From Phenylobacterium haematophilum (GTDB lineage: Bacteria > Pseudomonadota > Alphaproteobacteria > Caulobacterales > Caulobacteraceae): 64,000 nt of DNA. The DNA is taken from positions 620,001-684,000 of the forward strand of contig NZ_JACIDK010000002.1 of NCBI RefSeq assembly GCF_014196295.1. The letters run 5' to 3'. Below the pieces are notes generated by a model. That model was not told where the DNA came from. It worked only from the letters and a program-made list of their open reading frames with translations, and searched no databases. Below are positions 54,674 to 63,183 of this stretch, piece by piece. Position 1 is the first letter of the stretch; every line of letters begins with the position of its first letter. Made by a program: the position numbers and the translations under genes.

Positions 54674-56266
54674 TCAAGCCGCCGCGCGGGCTTCCACCAG
54701 CGCCCGCTCCTTCACTTGATCGTTGAGCGCTGCGATCGTGCGTTGCGCCGAGTACACCGCCCCTTCCTGCCAACCGGGCGTCTGGCTGAGGTGGGCGCCT
54801 GCAAAGTGCACACGCCCGTGCGGCCGGTTCAGCAGCCGGTATTCGGCCGAATCGAAGTGGCCTTCCTGCATGCCGCCGCGTTCGCCCCAGCGCGGCCAGG
54901 GCCCCATGTTGAAGGGGATCTTGCTCCAGTTGACGACCACCGGGTTGGTCAGGTCGCCTTCGTGGCCGGGGTGCAGCTTGCCGACCACGCTGCGGGCCAT
55001 GGCGATCTGCTCGGCCAGCGGGCGTTTGGCGAAGCCCTCGGCGCGACCGCCCGAACCGTAGCAGGCCAGCAGCATCCCGCGTTCGGTGTGCAGGCCGTTG
55101 GACGGATACCAAATCAGGCTGGTCTCGCCGCCGACGAACGAGATGCCGCCGTAGATCTGCTCCTTCTCCCAGAAACGCGGCGAGTCGAAGCCGATCTTGT
55201 TGGAGAAGTCGTTGGGCACCGAGGCGATCGCCGCCTTCACGTCCTTGTCGAAGTTGTTGTCGATCTTGGCCAGCAGGGCCAGCGGCAGGGTGATGATCGT
55301 GTAGTCGCCCTCGACCGCCTGGGTCTTGCCGCTGAGGCGGTCGCGATAGGTGATCTTCACGCCCTTGCCGTCGGCGCGGATCTGCGTGACCTCGGCGTTC
55401 TTGATCACCGGGCTGCGGATCGCGCGCTCGAAGCCGGCGATGATCTGGTCCATGCCGCCGGTCGGCTGGAACATCGTCGCCTGCATGTTGATGTTGTCCT
55501 CGAACAGCGTCGCCCCGATCTGCGGATGGCCGATCAGGTCGCGGAACGCGGCCGGGTCCCGGGCCTTGGCGAACTGATCGGCCGCGCCTGGCGCTTGCAA
55601 CAGGCCCGAACGCTCGGTGCCCTTGAACGCCATGTCGTCGCCGAGGTCGCCGTAGGCCTTGAGGAACGGCAGCAGCTTCTCCTTGTCCTCGAGCGACAGG
55701 TCCTGGTCGAGCGCGCCCTTGTTGACCGCCTTGGCCAGCAGCTCGGAGATGTAGCCGCGTGTGTCGTTGACCCCTTGGCGCATCTGCAGCTTCTTGCCGC
55801 CGTCGGCCCAGAGATATGCGCTGCGGCTGGAATTGATCTCGACCTCCAGCGGCACGCCCAGCTTGTTGCAGTACGAGAGCAGGCCCTGGTGATGGCTGGG
55901 AATCCGCGCCGGCCCGGCGTTCATGTAGAGACCGTCTGCGAAGCGCACGGTCTGCGTCTCCTCTCCGACCATCTCGACCTTGTCGCCGTTGCGCAGCGTC
56001 CAGTTACGCCCGCCCAGCCGGCCGCGCGCCTCCAGCAGCGTCACCGCGTAGCCGGCGCGCTCCAGTTCATAGGCCGCCACCAGGCCGGCGACGCCGCCGC
56101 CCAGGATCACCACCCGCTTGCCGCGCCCGGCGCCCGCGGCCATCGCGGGCGTCACCGCTGACGCTGCCGCGCCCATCAGGCCCAAGGTCCGCATCGCCGA
56201 ATAGGTCGCGCCGTACCCGCCGGTCGCGCCTAGACGGTGAAGAAACAAACGCCGACTGATCCCCAT
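54674..56266 (-). CDS. Tat-exported flavin amine oxidase (monoamine/L-amino-acid oxidase type)
   Basis: A 530-residue flavoprotein. A twin-arginine-like N-terminus (MGISRRLFLHRLGATGG...) suggests Tat export. The FAD-binding dinucleotide motif is RVVILGGGVAGLVAAYELERAGYAVTLLEA (split here as RVVILGGGVAGLVAAYELE and following). It has the RGRLGGRNWTL block, GGMDQIIAGFERAI and, at the end, HFAGAHLSQTPGWQEGAVYSAQRTI. It oxidises amines or L-amino acids to imines, making hydrogen peroxide. ATG at 56266 is chosen because the upstream Met (56287) lacks a ribosome site. Confidence 0.9.
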   Translation of the reverse strand: MGISRRLFLHRLGATGGYGATYSAMRTLGLMGAAASAVTPAMAAGAGRGKRVVILGGGVAGLVAAYELERAGYAVTLLEARGRLGGRNWTLRNGDKVEMVGEETQTVRFADGLYMNAGPARIPSHHQGLLSYCNKLGVPLEVEINSSRSAYLWADGGKKLQMRQGVNDTRGYISELLAKAVNKGALDQDLSLEDKEKLLPFLKAYGDLGDDMAFKGTERSGLLQAPGAADQFAKARDPAAFRDLIGHPQIGATLFEDNINMQATMFQPTGGMDQIIAGFERAIRSPVIKNAEVTQIRADGKGVKITYRDRLSGKTQAVEGDYTIITLPLALLAKIDNNFDKDVKAAIASVPNDFSNKIGFDSPRFWEKEQIYGGISFVGGETSLIWYPSNGLHTERGMLLACYGSGGRAEGFAKRPLAEQIAMARSVVGKLHPGHEGDLTNPVVVNWSKIPFNMGPWPRWGERGGMQEGHFDSAEYRLLNRPHGRVHFAGAHLSQTPGWQEGAVYSAQRTIAALNDQVKERALVEARAAA

Positions 56267-56396
56267 CTCTCGAGTTTCCCAGATCAACCACCAAGGCGCT
56301 CATGACCCGCCTGCTAGCGCAGCGGTTCAAGCGACGGGGTGACTTAGGGACGCTCGGGTGAACGGCGTGACCATTCGCGCGCCGCTGGCGGCCCGA

Positions 56397-56437
56397 ATAT
56401 TCCGCATCCGGAACACTGCTCGAATCCGGCGGAATAT
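56397..56437. repeat. Inverted repeat ATATTCCGC...GCGGAATAT
   Basis: Two 9-bp perfect arms, atattccgc (56397-56405) and gcggaatat (56429-56437), are separated by 23 bp. They lie about 130-170 bp upstream of the amine oxidase start, within plausible reach of its promoter. Either a regulatory site or a remnant of the receptor gene's upstream region. No regulator gene is adjacent. Confidence 0.35.
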
Positions 56438-56534
56438 CGATCTCGGAGGTATTGATTAAAAGCGGGCAGGGAGATGCCCAAACCTCGGGCAGCAGTCATT
56501 TCCTCGACGGCGTTATGCGGGGGCCTGATTGACA

Positions 56535-56642
56535 GACCTGGGATCCGGAGGCCCAGGTCGACGTCGAGGCCAACTGGGACTCGACGAGACCTACACCGTG
56601 ACGCTCGGCGTTCGGAACATCTTCGACAGAAGATCCAGATGA
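56535..56642 (+). pseudogene. Remnant of a TonB-dependent receptor C-terminus
   Basis: In one frame the sequence reads WDPEAQVDVEANWD (56538-56579). After a one-base shift it reads DETYTVTLGVRNIFDRRSR and stops at 56642. The latter closely matches the last strands of TonB-dependent outer-membrane receptors (…YTVTLGVRNIFD…). The missing base is near 56580. No plug or other barrel parts are present, so most of the gene has been deleted. The amine-oxidase operon has been joined to this scar. Confidence 0.65.
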
Positions 56643-56673
56643 AGTTCTGATCCTGCCGGGCCGCCCGACTTTC

Positions 56674-57210
56674 TCAGATCGACTTGCCCATCCGCACCAG
56701 CGGCACCTTCACGCCGTTCGAGGTCTCCGCCTCAAACGGCTCGATACGCTTATAGCCGGAGGCAGCATAGAGCGGCTCTCCGGCCATGGTCGCGGCCATC
56801 TCGCAACGGCTGAAGCCTTCGGCCTTCGCCTTGGCCTCGCAGGTCTCCAGGATCAGCCGCCCGACGCCGCGGCGCACGAAGCCGGGATCGGTGTACATCG
56901 CCCGCACCCGCGCCGGATCGGTGGCCGGATCGACCAGCGCCGCGTCGCGGCCGGCCGAATGGTCGCCGCCGAACAGCGTGGCGCGCCGGCTCCAGCCGCC
57001 GCAGCCGGCGATGACGTCGCCGGCCTCGACGACATAGTAGGTGCCGTCCTCGATCAGCTGAGTGTCAAGGCCCATGACCTCCTGCGAGGCCAGCACCTGC
57101 GCCGGCGGCAGGAAGGCCGGCAGCAACTCCTTGATCGCCCGGTCCATGACCCGTTTCAGGGCCGGGATGTCCTCGCGCGCGGCGGGGCGGATGTGCAGCG
57201 TCTGGGTCAT
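56674..57210 (-). CDS. GNAT family N-acetyltransferase
   Basis: A 178-residue acetyltransferase with IRPAAREDIPALKRVMDRAIKELLPAFL at the start. The acetyl-CoA loop is DPGFVRRGVGRLILETCEAKAKAEGF (about 109-134), followed by CEMAATMAGEPLYAASGYKRIEPFE. The substrate is unknown. It is divergent from sdaA across 88 bp and its stop is close to the receptor remnant. Confidence 0.9.
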   Translation of the reverse strand: MTQTLHIRPAAREDIPALKRVMDRAIKELLPAFLPPAQVLASQEVMGLDTQLIEDGTYYVVEAGDVIAGCGGWSRRATLFGGDHSAGRDAALVDPATDPARVRAMYTDPGFVRRGVGRLILETCEAKAKAEGFSRCEMAATMAGEPLYAASGYKRIEPFEAETSNGVKVPLVRMGKSI

Positions 57211-57298
57211 GCCCCCTAGCTAGTGGCGCGGACCGTCGCCGTCATCCAGCGGCTTGCTCGCGCGGAACGCCTTGCCCCGACTTGGCCCAGATCGCGCA

Positions 57299-58690
57299 AT
57301 GACGTACCAACCGGCCATGGCGAGCGCGTTCGATTTGTTCAAGTTGGGTGTGGGCCCGTCCAGCTCCCACACCATGGGTCCGATGACCGCCGGCGCGCGC
57401 TACGTGCAGCGGCTGGCCGACCAGGGCCGGCTCGCCCAGGTCACCCGGGTCGAGGTCGCGCTCTACGCCTCCCTGGCCCTGACCGGGCGCGGCCACGCCA
57501 CCGACCGCGCGGTGATCCTCGGCCTTGCGGGCTTCGCGCCCGCTAGCATCGATCCGGACGCCGCCGACGACGCGCTTGAGACGATCACCGCCAGCGGCCG
57601 CCTGCGGCTGGGCGGGGAGGGACGCGAGATCGCCTTCGACCCATCCCGCGACATCCTGTGGCAAGGCCGCACCCGCCTGCCGCAGCACCCCAACGCCCTG
57701 GCCTTCCGCGCCTATGGCGGCGAGGTGTTGCTCGACGAGAAAACCTACTTCTCGATCGGCGGCGGTTTCGTCGTCGACGACGCCGGACTTGTAGCGAACG
57801 CCGCCCCGGCCCGGGCCGCGCCCGAACCCTATCCCTACGCCTCGGGCGCCGAGTTGTTGGCCCAGGCCCATGCCGCCGGCCTGACCATCGCCGAGCTGAT
57901 GTTCGCCAACGAGGCCGCGGCGCGCACGCCGGCCGAGGTCGAGGCCGGCCTCGACGCCATCTTCGCGGCCATGGAGGCCTGCATCGAGCGCGGGCTGCGC
58001 CAGGACGGCTGTCTACCCGGCGGGCTCAAGGTCCGCCGCCGCGCGCGCCAGATCCACAGCGAGCTGATGGCCAAGGTGGAGCGCAACATTTCCGATCCGC
58101 TCGCCGCCCTCGACTGGGTCAACCTCTGGGCGCTGGCGGTGAACGAGGAGAACGCCTCGGGCGGCCGCGTCGTCACCGCCCCGACCAACGGCGCGGCCGG
58201 CCTGCTGCCGGCGGTCTTGCGCTACTACGACCGCTTCCATCGCGGCGGGCCCGAAGGGCGGCGGACCTTCCTGCTGACCGCCGCGGCGATCGGCGCGCTC
58301 TACAAGCGCAACGCCTCGATCTCGGGCGCCGAGGTCGGCTGCCAGGGCGAGGTCGGAGTCGCCTGCTCAATGGCGGCCGCGGGTCTCACCGCCGCGCTCG
58401 GCGGGACCAACGCCCAGATCGAGAACGCCGCCGAGATCGCCATGGAGCACAATCTTGGCCTGACGTGCGATCCGATCGGCGGTCTGGTTCAGATCCCCTG
58501 CATCGAACGCAACGCCATGGGGGCCGTGAAGGCCATCGACGCCTCGCGCCTGGCCCTGCTCGGCGATGGCCAGCACACCGTCAGCCTCGACAAGGTGATC
58601 GCCACAATGAAGCGCACGGGGGAGGACATGAGCGAGATCTACAAGGAGACTTCGCTCGGCGGCCTGGCCGTCAACATCGTCGAGTGCTGA
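57299..58690 (+). CDS. sdaA: L-serine dehydratase (iron-sulphur type)
   Basis: A 463-residue single-chain L-serine ammonia-lyase that converts serine to pyruvate. N-terminal [22 protein letters not shown] is diagnostic. The [4Fe-4S] Cys residues are in [21 protein letters not shown] and [26 protein letters not shown]. The product is an alpha-imino acid intermediate, the classic target of RidA, though the RidA genes nearby are exported. Start: ATG 57299; ATG 57317 is equally possible because neither has a good ribosome site. Confidence 0.95.
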   Translation: MTYQPAMASAFDLFKLGVGPSSSHTMGPMTAGARYVQRLADQGRLAQVTRVEVALYASLALTGRGHATDRAVILGLAGFAPASIDPDAADDALETITASGRLRLGGEGREIAFDPSRDILWQGRTRLPQHPNALAFRAYGGEVLLDEKTYFSIGGGFVVDDAGLVANAAPARAAPEPYPYASGAELLAQAHAAGLTIAELMFANEAAARTPAEVEAGLDAIFAAMEACIERGLRQDGCLPGGLKVRRRARQIHSELMAKVERNISDPLAALDWVNLWALAVNEENASGGRVVTAPTNGAAGLLPAVLRYYDRFHRGGPEGRRTFLLTAAAIGALYKRNASISGAEVGCQGEVGVACSMAAAGLTAALGGTNAQIENAAEIAMEHNLGLTCDPIGGLVQIPCIERNAMGAVKAIDASRLALLGDGQHTVSLDKVIATMKRTGEDMSEIYKETSLGGLAVNIVEC

Positions 58691-58791
58691 GCCGATGAAC
58701 GCCCGATGAACGGCGTTCTCAACGCGAGTTCAAGGCGCCCCGTCTACGCTCCAGGTACGGGCTGGGGCGTCCTACGAAAGGGACACACGAG

Positions 58792-59187
58792 ATGAAGACC
58801 CTGATCGCCGCGCTCACCGGAGGCGCGATGCTGCTCGGCGCGACGCTCGCGGCGGCGAACCCCGCCCCGGACGCCGCCGCGCCCCAGCGGCCGCTTGGCG
58901 TCGACGCCCGCATTCCGTTCGCCAACAGCACCGGCATCCGCAACTTCCAGGCCGACGGCGACAACGCTCTCTGGATCGAGGGGCAGCGCGGCGAGTGGTA
59001 TCGCGCCGAGCTTTTCGGCCCATGCATCGGTCTCGATCATGCGATGAAGGTCGGTTTCGTCACCCGCGGGACCAGCACCCTCGACCGCTTCGGCCAAGTT
59101 CTGGTGGACGGCTCGAAGTGCCAGATCGCCAGCCTGGTGACCTCGGCCCCTCCGCCCGCCAAGGCCAAGAAGACCAAGGCGTCCTGA
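58792..59187 (+). CDS. Exported DUF6491 family protein
   Basis: A 131-residue protein with a Sec signal peptide (residues 1-22). The family block IPFANSTGIRNFQADGDNALWIEGQRGEWYRAELFGPCIGLDHAMKVGF and a second Cys in DGSKCQIASLV fit DUF6491, small exported proteins of unknown function that may form a disulphide between these Cys residues. A Lys-rich tail (PPAKAKKTKAS) ends it. GAAAGGGACACACGAG precedes the ATG. Its stop is 3 bp from the stop of the CHAT gene. Confidence 0.85.
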   Translation: MKTLIAALTGGAMLLGATLAAANPAPDAAAPQRPLGVDARIPFANSTGIRNFQADGDNALWIEGQRGEWYRAELFGPCIGLDHAMKVGFVTRGTSTLDRFGQVLVDGSKCQIASLVTSAPPPAKAKKTKAS

Positions 59188-59190
59188 GGC

Positions 59191-62100
59191 TCAGGGGCGC
59201 TCCACGGTCAGCTTGAACACGACCGCCTGGCCGCCCAGCGAACCGCCCAGCAGCGCTTCGCCGGGACGGCTCGCGTCGATGTCCGAGAGGTAGAGGTTCG
59301 AGCCTGAATCCAGCAACTTCGGCGCCGACACCGCCCCGTCGGGCCGGAGCGTGAGGAGCATCGCGCCGACGTGGGTATTCATCTCGCGCGGGGCGTAGGG
59401 ATCGGGCTGCGCAAGGGGCCCGGTGCGGTAGTCGACCTGGCTCAGCTTGGCTGCGGCGATCAGCGCGCCGCCGTCCGTCGTCGCCCCCAGCGCCCGCACC
59501 TCCGACCATCCAAGGCTTTCGTCGCGATAGACCAGCCGGGATTGCAGACCTGCATCCAGCGCAATCACGCCTGCTTTCAGGTCGGCCTCGCAACTCGCCA
59601 TGAAGCCGCCGCCCAACAGCACCTGGCCGTCCCGCGCTAGCGCCGTGGGCGCGGTCCATCCGGTCAGCTGCTGCGAGGCGACCAGCGCGCCGCTTTTCCG
59701 ATCTCGCAACTCGGCCCAGGTGATCGGCACGCCCATGCAGGGCGCCAGATCATAGTCGTCCTCGCCCAGCGCCTGCCGCGGGGCGGGCGGGTGGCGCACC
59801 GAGTAGGTGAGCAGCACGCGATGGCCCAGCGGGGTGAGGGTGGCGTCCTCGATAGCGACGCCCTGCGGCGGCGTGGCCGTGAACAGCAGGCGCGGCGGCT
59901 GCGCGCCGTCGATCAGCATCACCCGCAGTTGGTCGGCGCCGTCCCGGCCGGCGGCCCGCGTGCGCCCGGCGCTGTCGGCGATAGCGACCAGGGCCTGGCC
60001 CGTGCCAAGCGTCACGCCTGTCGCTGCGAGCGAATCCATGCCTTCGGGCCGCTCCCCGACCCAGCTCGCCCGTAAGGCGCCGCTGGCCTTGTCCAGCGTC
60101 TCGATGACGGGAGCCGTACGCCCGTCGGCGCCAGCGTGCCCGCCGCCGACCAAGATCGCAGGGCCCATCTCGACCATCAGCCAGGTCGGGGCCGACAGCT
60201 GCATCTCGCGCCGCCAACGGCCGCTCAGCCCCGTTCCGGCCTTCGAAGCTCCATCCGAGAATCGGGTCAGCACCTGCTCACCGAGGCGCTGCAACGCGAC
60301 AACCTCGCCCTGGACCCCGGAGATCGGTTCCACCGTGAGCTTGCCCGCGCTTGGTGGCGGCGGCGGCGGCCGGGCGCCGTCGCCCAGCACGATCAGCGGG
60401 GCCCAGAAGCGCGGATGCAGATAGGCCCGCGCCGGCGGCGCGGCCAGGAACGACCGCTGCGCCTGCGCCAGCGCCAGGGCCGGGCTCTCGCCGTGATCGG
60501 TCCGCAGCGTGGCGAAGGTGGTGGCGACGACTTCCTTCGTCGTCTCCGAATCCACCGCCCACAACGATCCCAGCGTCGAAGGCACGCCCGCCACCGCGAA
60601 AGCCGAGGCCAGGGCCGGCAATTCGCCGGCCATCTGCGCGACGTCGTAGTTGGCGGTGTTGCAGGCCGACAGCACCACGAACCGCGCCCCCAGGTTCAGG
60701 TCGGCGATCTCCGAGGCGGTCAGCAGCCCGTCGTCGAGCGGGTCTGCCGACGACACCGGCGTCAGCGCCAGCGCTGGCTCGCTCAGCCCCTCGATCTCGT
60801 CGCGGATCAGGCCATGGGTCGCGAACGACAGATAGCGGTAGGAGCCCAGCAACTGCCCGCGCACCGCGCGCTCGGTCGCCGCGTTCTGGACCAGCAGCTT
60901 GGTCGAGGCGAACCCCTTGGCGGAGCGCTCCAGCTCGTCCTTCGTCTCCGGCAGCGGCGCCAGGGCGGCCAGGGCCGCGCTGCGCGATCCCTGCAGCAGC
61001 ATCCTGGCCCGGTCCTCGCCCTGCGCGGTCGCCCCGCTTAGCACCGGGTCTCCGACGCCGAGGAAGTCGAAGTCCGAGGCTGAGGCCAGAGTCCCCGAGC
61101 GCGCCGCCAATATCGCGCCGGGCGATCCCGCATAGCTCACCGCATGGCGCCGCACGAGCCAGTCGGCCTGCGCCAGGTCGTAGCCCTCACCCAGCCTCGG
61201 CGGCGCGGCGGCGAGCAGCACCGACAGCGGCAGCGGCGTGACCGAAGGGCTGGCCAGCCACAGCAGGTGGTCGCCGTCGCGCACGCAGCCTTCGAATGGG
61301 GCGATCAGCAGCTTGTGCAGCCGCATCGCAGCCTGCACCGGAAACTGCGCGTCGAGCGCGTCCGAGGGCGCGTGGCTGGCGGTCAGCGCCGCCTGCAGGA
61401 TTCTGATGTCCAGCGTCGCCTGCGGCAGGTCGGCGGGCGCGGTCAGCCGCACCACCTGATCATGTCGCACGCACATGTAGGCCATGCCGCCGGGGATCAT
61501 CGCCACGCTCAGCGCCGCCTCGCCGGGCCGCAGCGCAGCCTGAAAGCGCTTCAGGTCGACCAGATTCGGGCCCGTCGCCGCCGCGTCGATCTTCTCGAGC
61601 CGCACGGCGAAGTCGCGCAGGGTCCCGCGCACGGCGGCGTCGTGGGTCAGCGGCGCCTCGATGGCCGCCGCCTGCGCACGCGTTGGCAGTTTGGCGATCT
61701 CGCCGCGCTCGAAGGCGTCACGGCGTGCGCGCAGCCTCAGACCCTGATGGATCGCCCGGCGTTGAAGGCTGTCGCCGGCTCCGGCCAGGGTGGTCAGCGC
61801 CTCGGCGTCGCCGTTGGCCCCGGTCTGACCGGCCAGTTGGAACAGCGCGAAGATCGTCTCGTCAGCGCCGGTCGCGCTCTGGTCGGCTTGGGTGAGTGCG
61901 AAGGAAATCAGAATCTGCTCGATCGCGCCCGGCCGTCGCGCCGAGCCGACGCCAGCTGGCTGTGTCTGCCGGGCCGCCGCTACGATCCGGCGCCCGGCCT
62001 CGCCCAGGCCGGCCTGCCGCGCCGCACCCGGCGGCAGCGCCAGGGCGCGACCGGCCGTGCGATAGATCCCGGCGATGGCCGCGTTCGCGCCCGCGTCCGG

Positions 62101-63183
62101 CTCGTAGGGCGCTGGCTTCGCCAGCGCCTCGGCCGCGACCGGGTCGGGCTGCTGTTCGATCGCCGCGACCAGGGTCCGCGTCGCCAGATAGGCGGTCTCT
62201 TCGAACTGCGCGGGCGTGCGGGCTCCGCGGCGGTAGAGCTTGGCGTAGGGATGCTCGTCCAGCGCCGCCCGCGCGCAGTCCACCTTTAGCAGCGCCGCGC
62301 AGGCCGCGGCCTTGCGGGTCAGGGCCTGGGCGAGGACGTAGTCGCGGTCGGCGTCTTCCAGTTCGATCGCCTGAACTGTGGCGCTCGCCACGTCGAGCAC
62401 CGCGATCGCCCGCCGGAAGTCGCCGCGCTCCAGCAGCTGCTCGGCCTCGATGAGCCGATAGTTGAGCGCATCGACGCTGAGCGGCGGCAGCGAGGCGGCG
62501 ATGAACCCGCCGCCGGCCCGGTAGAGCCCATAGGCCCGATCGCTCTCGCCCAGCGCCCGCAGGCTGTCGATGGCGTCCGAGAGCGCCCAGGCGACCAGGA
62601 ACCTATCCTCCTGCGGATTGCGCAGGGACGCGATGAGCGACAGCGTCTTGTCGACGTTGTTCCGCGCCCCGACATAGTCCTTGCGCTCCAGCCGGATGTT
62701 GGTCGCCAGCACCTGGCGGCGCAGATAGAGCCCGGGATTGTAGGCGTTCTCCTGGCGCCAAAGCTCGCCGTCGAGAATCCGCGCGGTCACGCCCGGCGCG
62801 CCGTAGACGAAGCGGCCGTAGTCCTGGAAGTAGCCGGTTTGACGGATGTCCTCGCGCCGCTGCAGATCGTTCGGCGTCGCTGGCGGGGCCATCGCCAGGT
62901 ACTTCGGAACCTGCGCGATCACGCAGTCGTCGGCGCGAGCGTGGATGCAAAGTTCCAGCAGGGTGCGGGTCGTGGACCGCCGGGCGGCCGGATCCAGGCC
63001 GTCGCCGGCCAACCGCTGCTCCAGCATCTGCCGAGCGGTCTGGCCCTTGCCCTGAAAATACAGACCCCAGGCCGACGGCTCGGCCGCCACCGCCGGTTGC
63101 GAGCTGAGCAACATGGCGCTTGCGAGGGCGCTCCATGCCGCTAGGCTTCGCGCGGGCGAAGTCATCAGGGGGAAAGGCGCCAT
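59191..63183 (-). CDS. Exported TPR-CHAT (caspase-like) protease with C-terminal beta-rich domain
   Basis: A 1330-residue protein. A signal peptide (about 1-34, ending PAVAAEPS) sends it to the periplasm or outside. Residues about 40-530 are helical repeats of TPR type. The CHAT domain (about 545-940) has catalytic H790 in SFATHGLIRDE and C841 in VVLSACNTANYD, followed by ALASAFAVAGVPSTLGSLWAVDSETT. A Gly/beta-rich part (about 950-1330) suggests a propeller-like domain. CHAT proteases cut partner proteins after activation. ATG 63183 follows GGAG; ATG 63165 is the alternative. It overlaps the divergent trypsin-like gene's start. Confidence 0.87.
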   Translation of the reverse strand: MAPFPLMTSPARSLAAWSALASAMLLSSQPAVAAEPSAWGLYFQGKGQTARQMLEQRLAGDGLDPAARRSTTRTLLELCIHARADDCVIAQVPKYLAMAPPATPNDLQRREDIRQTGYFQDYGRFVYGAPGVTARILDGELWRQENAYNPGLYLRRQVLATNIRLERKDYVGARNNVDKTLSLIASLRNPQEDRFLVAWALSDAIDSLRALGESDRAYGLYRAGGGFIAASLPPLSVDALNYRLIEAEQLLERGDFRRAIAVLDVASATVQAIELEDADRDYVLAQALTRKAAACAALLKVDCARAALDEHPYAKLYRRGARTPAQFEETAYLATRTLVAAIEQQPDPVAAEALAKPAPYEPDAGANAAIAGIYRTAGRALALPPGAARQAGLGEAGRRIVAAARQTQPAGVGSARRPGAIEQILISFALTQADQSATGADETIFALFQLAGQTGANGDAEALTTLAGAGDSLQRRAIHQGLRLRARRDAFERGEIAKLPTRAQAAAIEAPLTHDAAVRGTLRDFAVRLEKIDAAATGPNLVDLKRFQAALRPGEAALSVAMIPGGMAYMCVRHDQVVRLTAPADLPQATLDIRILQAALTASHAPSDALDAQFPVQAAMRLHKLLIAPFEGCVRDGDHLLWLASPSVTPLPLSVLLAAAPPRLGEGYDLAQADWLVRRHAVSYAGSPGAILAARSGTLASASDFDFLGVGDPVLSGATAQGEDRARMLLQGSRSAALAALAPLPETKDELERSAKGFASTKLLVQNAATERAVRGQLLGSYRYLSFATHGLIRDEIEGLSEPALALTPVSSADPLDDGLLTASEIADLNLGARFVVLSACNTANYDVAQMAGELPALASAFAVAGVPSTLGSLWAVDSETTKEVVATTFATLRTDHGESPALALAQAQRSFLAAPPARAYLHPRFWAPLIVLGDGARPPPPPPSAGKLTVEPISGVQGEVVALQRLGEQVLTRFSDGASKAGTGLSGRWRREMQLSAPTWLMVEMGPAILVGGGHAGADGRTAPVIETLDKASGALRASWVGERPEGMDSLAATGVTLGTGQALVAIADSAGRTRAAGRDGADQLRVMLIDGAQPPRLLFTATPPQGVAIEDATLTPLGHRVLLTYSVRHPPAPRQALGEDDYDLAPCMGVPITWAELRDRKSGALVASQQLTGWTAPTALARDGQVLLGGGFMASCEADLKAGVIALDAGLQSRLVYRDESLGWSEVRALGATTDGGALIAAAKLSQVDYRTGPLAQPDPYAPREMNTHVGAMLLTLRPDGAVSAPKLLDSGSNLYLSDIDASRPGEALLGGSLGGQAVVFKLTVERP

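Larger units (their letters stand above)
56267..56673. other. Intergenic region with TonB-receptor remnant
   Basis: About 400 bp without an intact gene between the amine oxidase (leftward) and acetyltransferase (leftward) genes. It contains an inverted repeat at 56397-56437 and a degraded TonB-dependent receptor C-terminus at 56535-56642. The rest is unremarkable high-GC sequence; the promoter of the amine oxidase operon should lie in the left part. I see no tRNA, CRISPR or insertion-sequence end. Confidence 0.6.

Noticed and set aside
57328..57340. GTTC-N5-GTTC near the sdaA start, considered as a LexA box
   Set aside because: The spacing is 5 bases, not 7, and it lies inside the coding region of the conserved sdaA N-terminus.
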